64,000 bases of DNA, from positions 310,001 to 374,000 of the forward strand of contig NW_027480593.1 of the NCBI RefSeq assembly GCF_051401765.1. Reading direction: 5' to 3'. Under the pieces are notes generated by a model that saw only the letters and a list, made by a program, of their open reading frames with translations, was not told where the DNA came from and made no database searches. How positions within the stretch are numbered: position 1 is the first letter of the stretch; each line of letters starts with the position of its first letter. The position numbers were made by a program, and so were the translations under genes. The DNA comes from Calliopsis andreniformis. Its lineage: Eukaryota; Arthropoda; Insecta; Hymenoptera; Andrenidae. This document shows positions 63,898 to 64,000 of this stretch, piece by piece.

Positions 63898-64000
63898 TGA
63901 GTATTGAACATTGAGGATTGACGACTGAGGGTTGAGGATTGAGGATTGAGGATTGAGAATTGAAGATTGAGTATTGAGGATTGAATATTGAGGATTGAGG

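Larger units (their letters stand above)
1..64000 (+). repeat. GGATTGA heptamer satellite array filling the whole window
   Basis: Every stretch of the window can be read as seven-base units of GGATTGA or one- to two-base variants, with occasional six-base (GGATGA) and eight-base units that shift the register. The + strand is G-, A- and T-rich with very little C, giving strong strand asymmetry, and the orientation never inverts. No unique sequence, poly-A tail, target-site duplication, RNA gene or protein-like reading frame interrupts it. Long gene-free intervals therefore hold only this satellite. In eukaryotes such arrays typically lie in heterochromatin; that placement is inference. Cyanobacteria also carry heptanucleotide repeats, but not at this scale to my knowledge, so a bacterial source is unlikely. 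Confidence 0.98.
55252..64000 (+). repeat. Mosaic region passing into a diverged end
   Basis: Cores: T3 57621, T1 58774, T2 59054, T4 59291, T1 61049, T2 61329, a T1/T3 intermediate near 62830, T4-like 63545 and 63782. Up to about 56.2 kb it follows unit 1/unit 2 at an offset of 49204. Near 56.8 kb a join leads to a copy of 26.1-28.4 kb. T2 to T4 at 59 kb is only 237 bp. After about 61.9 kb the variant order no longer matches any other unit closely. Confidence 0.75.

Noticed and set aside
1..64000. CRISPR array
   Set aside because: There are tandem repeats but no unique spacers of regular length and no cas genes.
1..64000. Telomere repeat
   Set aside because: The unit GGATTGA does not match the known telomeric motifs (TTAGGG, TTTAGGG, TTAGG and relatives), and the variant order with kilobase units is not telomere-like.

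Overview
The window is one uninterrupted block of satellite DNA. From base 1 to base 64000 the + strand is a tandem array of a seven-base unit, GGATTGA, and its close variants (GGACTGA, GGGTTGA, AGATTGA, GAATTGA, GTATTGA, GGTTTGA, GGTCTGA, the six-base GGATGA and a few others). I see no gene, RNA gene, transposon, CRISPR array or non-satellite sequence on either strand. The + strand is almost free of cytosine. A tens-of-kilobase simple satellite with layered higher-order structure suggests eukaryotic heterochromatin (pericentromere, centromere flank, subtelomere or sex chromosome). No unique sequence is present, so the species and chromosome cannot be named.

The array is not random. The heptamer variants occur in a fixed order that recurs as a higher-order repeat (HOR). 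The cleanest unit is 5343 bp, which is not a multiple of 7 because it contains six- and eight-base units. Four landmark modules, here called T1 to T4, share a GATATTCT-like core and mark position in the unit. Canonical order and core-to-core spacing is T1 -280- T2 -1092- T3 -1160- T1' -280- T2' -815- T4 -1716- next T1, which sums to 5343. A marker called G (GAGGACTGAGGATGAGG) lies about 410 bp after T4 and is used to delimit units.

Layout by G marker: 1-230, partial unit; 231-6047, long unit (5817 bp); 6048-11390, canonical unit (5343 bp); 11391-16894, unit of 5504 bp with a 1415-bp internal duplication and no T1/T2 before its T3; 16895-20958, short unit with a D-block; 20959-29834, mosaic without T4; 29835-37942, mosaic that begins as a copy of the window start; 37943-42161, short unit with a deletion; 42162-46120, internal duplication plus D-block; 46121-49435, short unit; 49436-55251, near-copy of the first long unit; 55252-64000, mosaic that passes into a diverged end.

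Superimposed are long near-identical duplications between distant parts of the window (offsets of about 11.6, 17.0, 25.2, 29.6, 30.7 and 49.2 kb, blocks of about 2 to 7 kb). Their ends often fall in runs of plain heptamers or in paralogous modules, as expected from unequal exchange or gene conversion. The last 2 kb (about 61.9-64.0 kb) is less homogenised and holds intermediate or ancestral-looking modules, so it may be near an array edge.

Minus-strand open reading frames are a by-product of the repeat. The complement TCAATCC read in any of its three frames gives the same seven-residue cycle (S-I-L-N-P-Q-S) with no stop, while every + frame meets TGA once per 21 bp. They are not annotated as genes. 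No genes act together here; the content is structural DNA and the record of its turnover.
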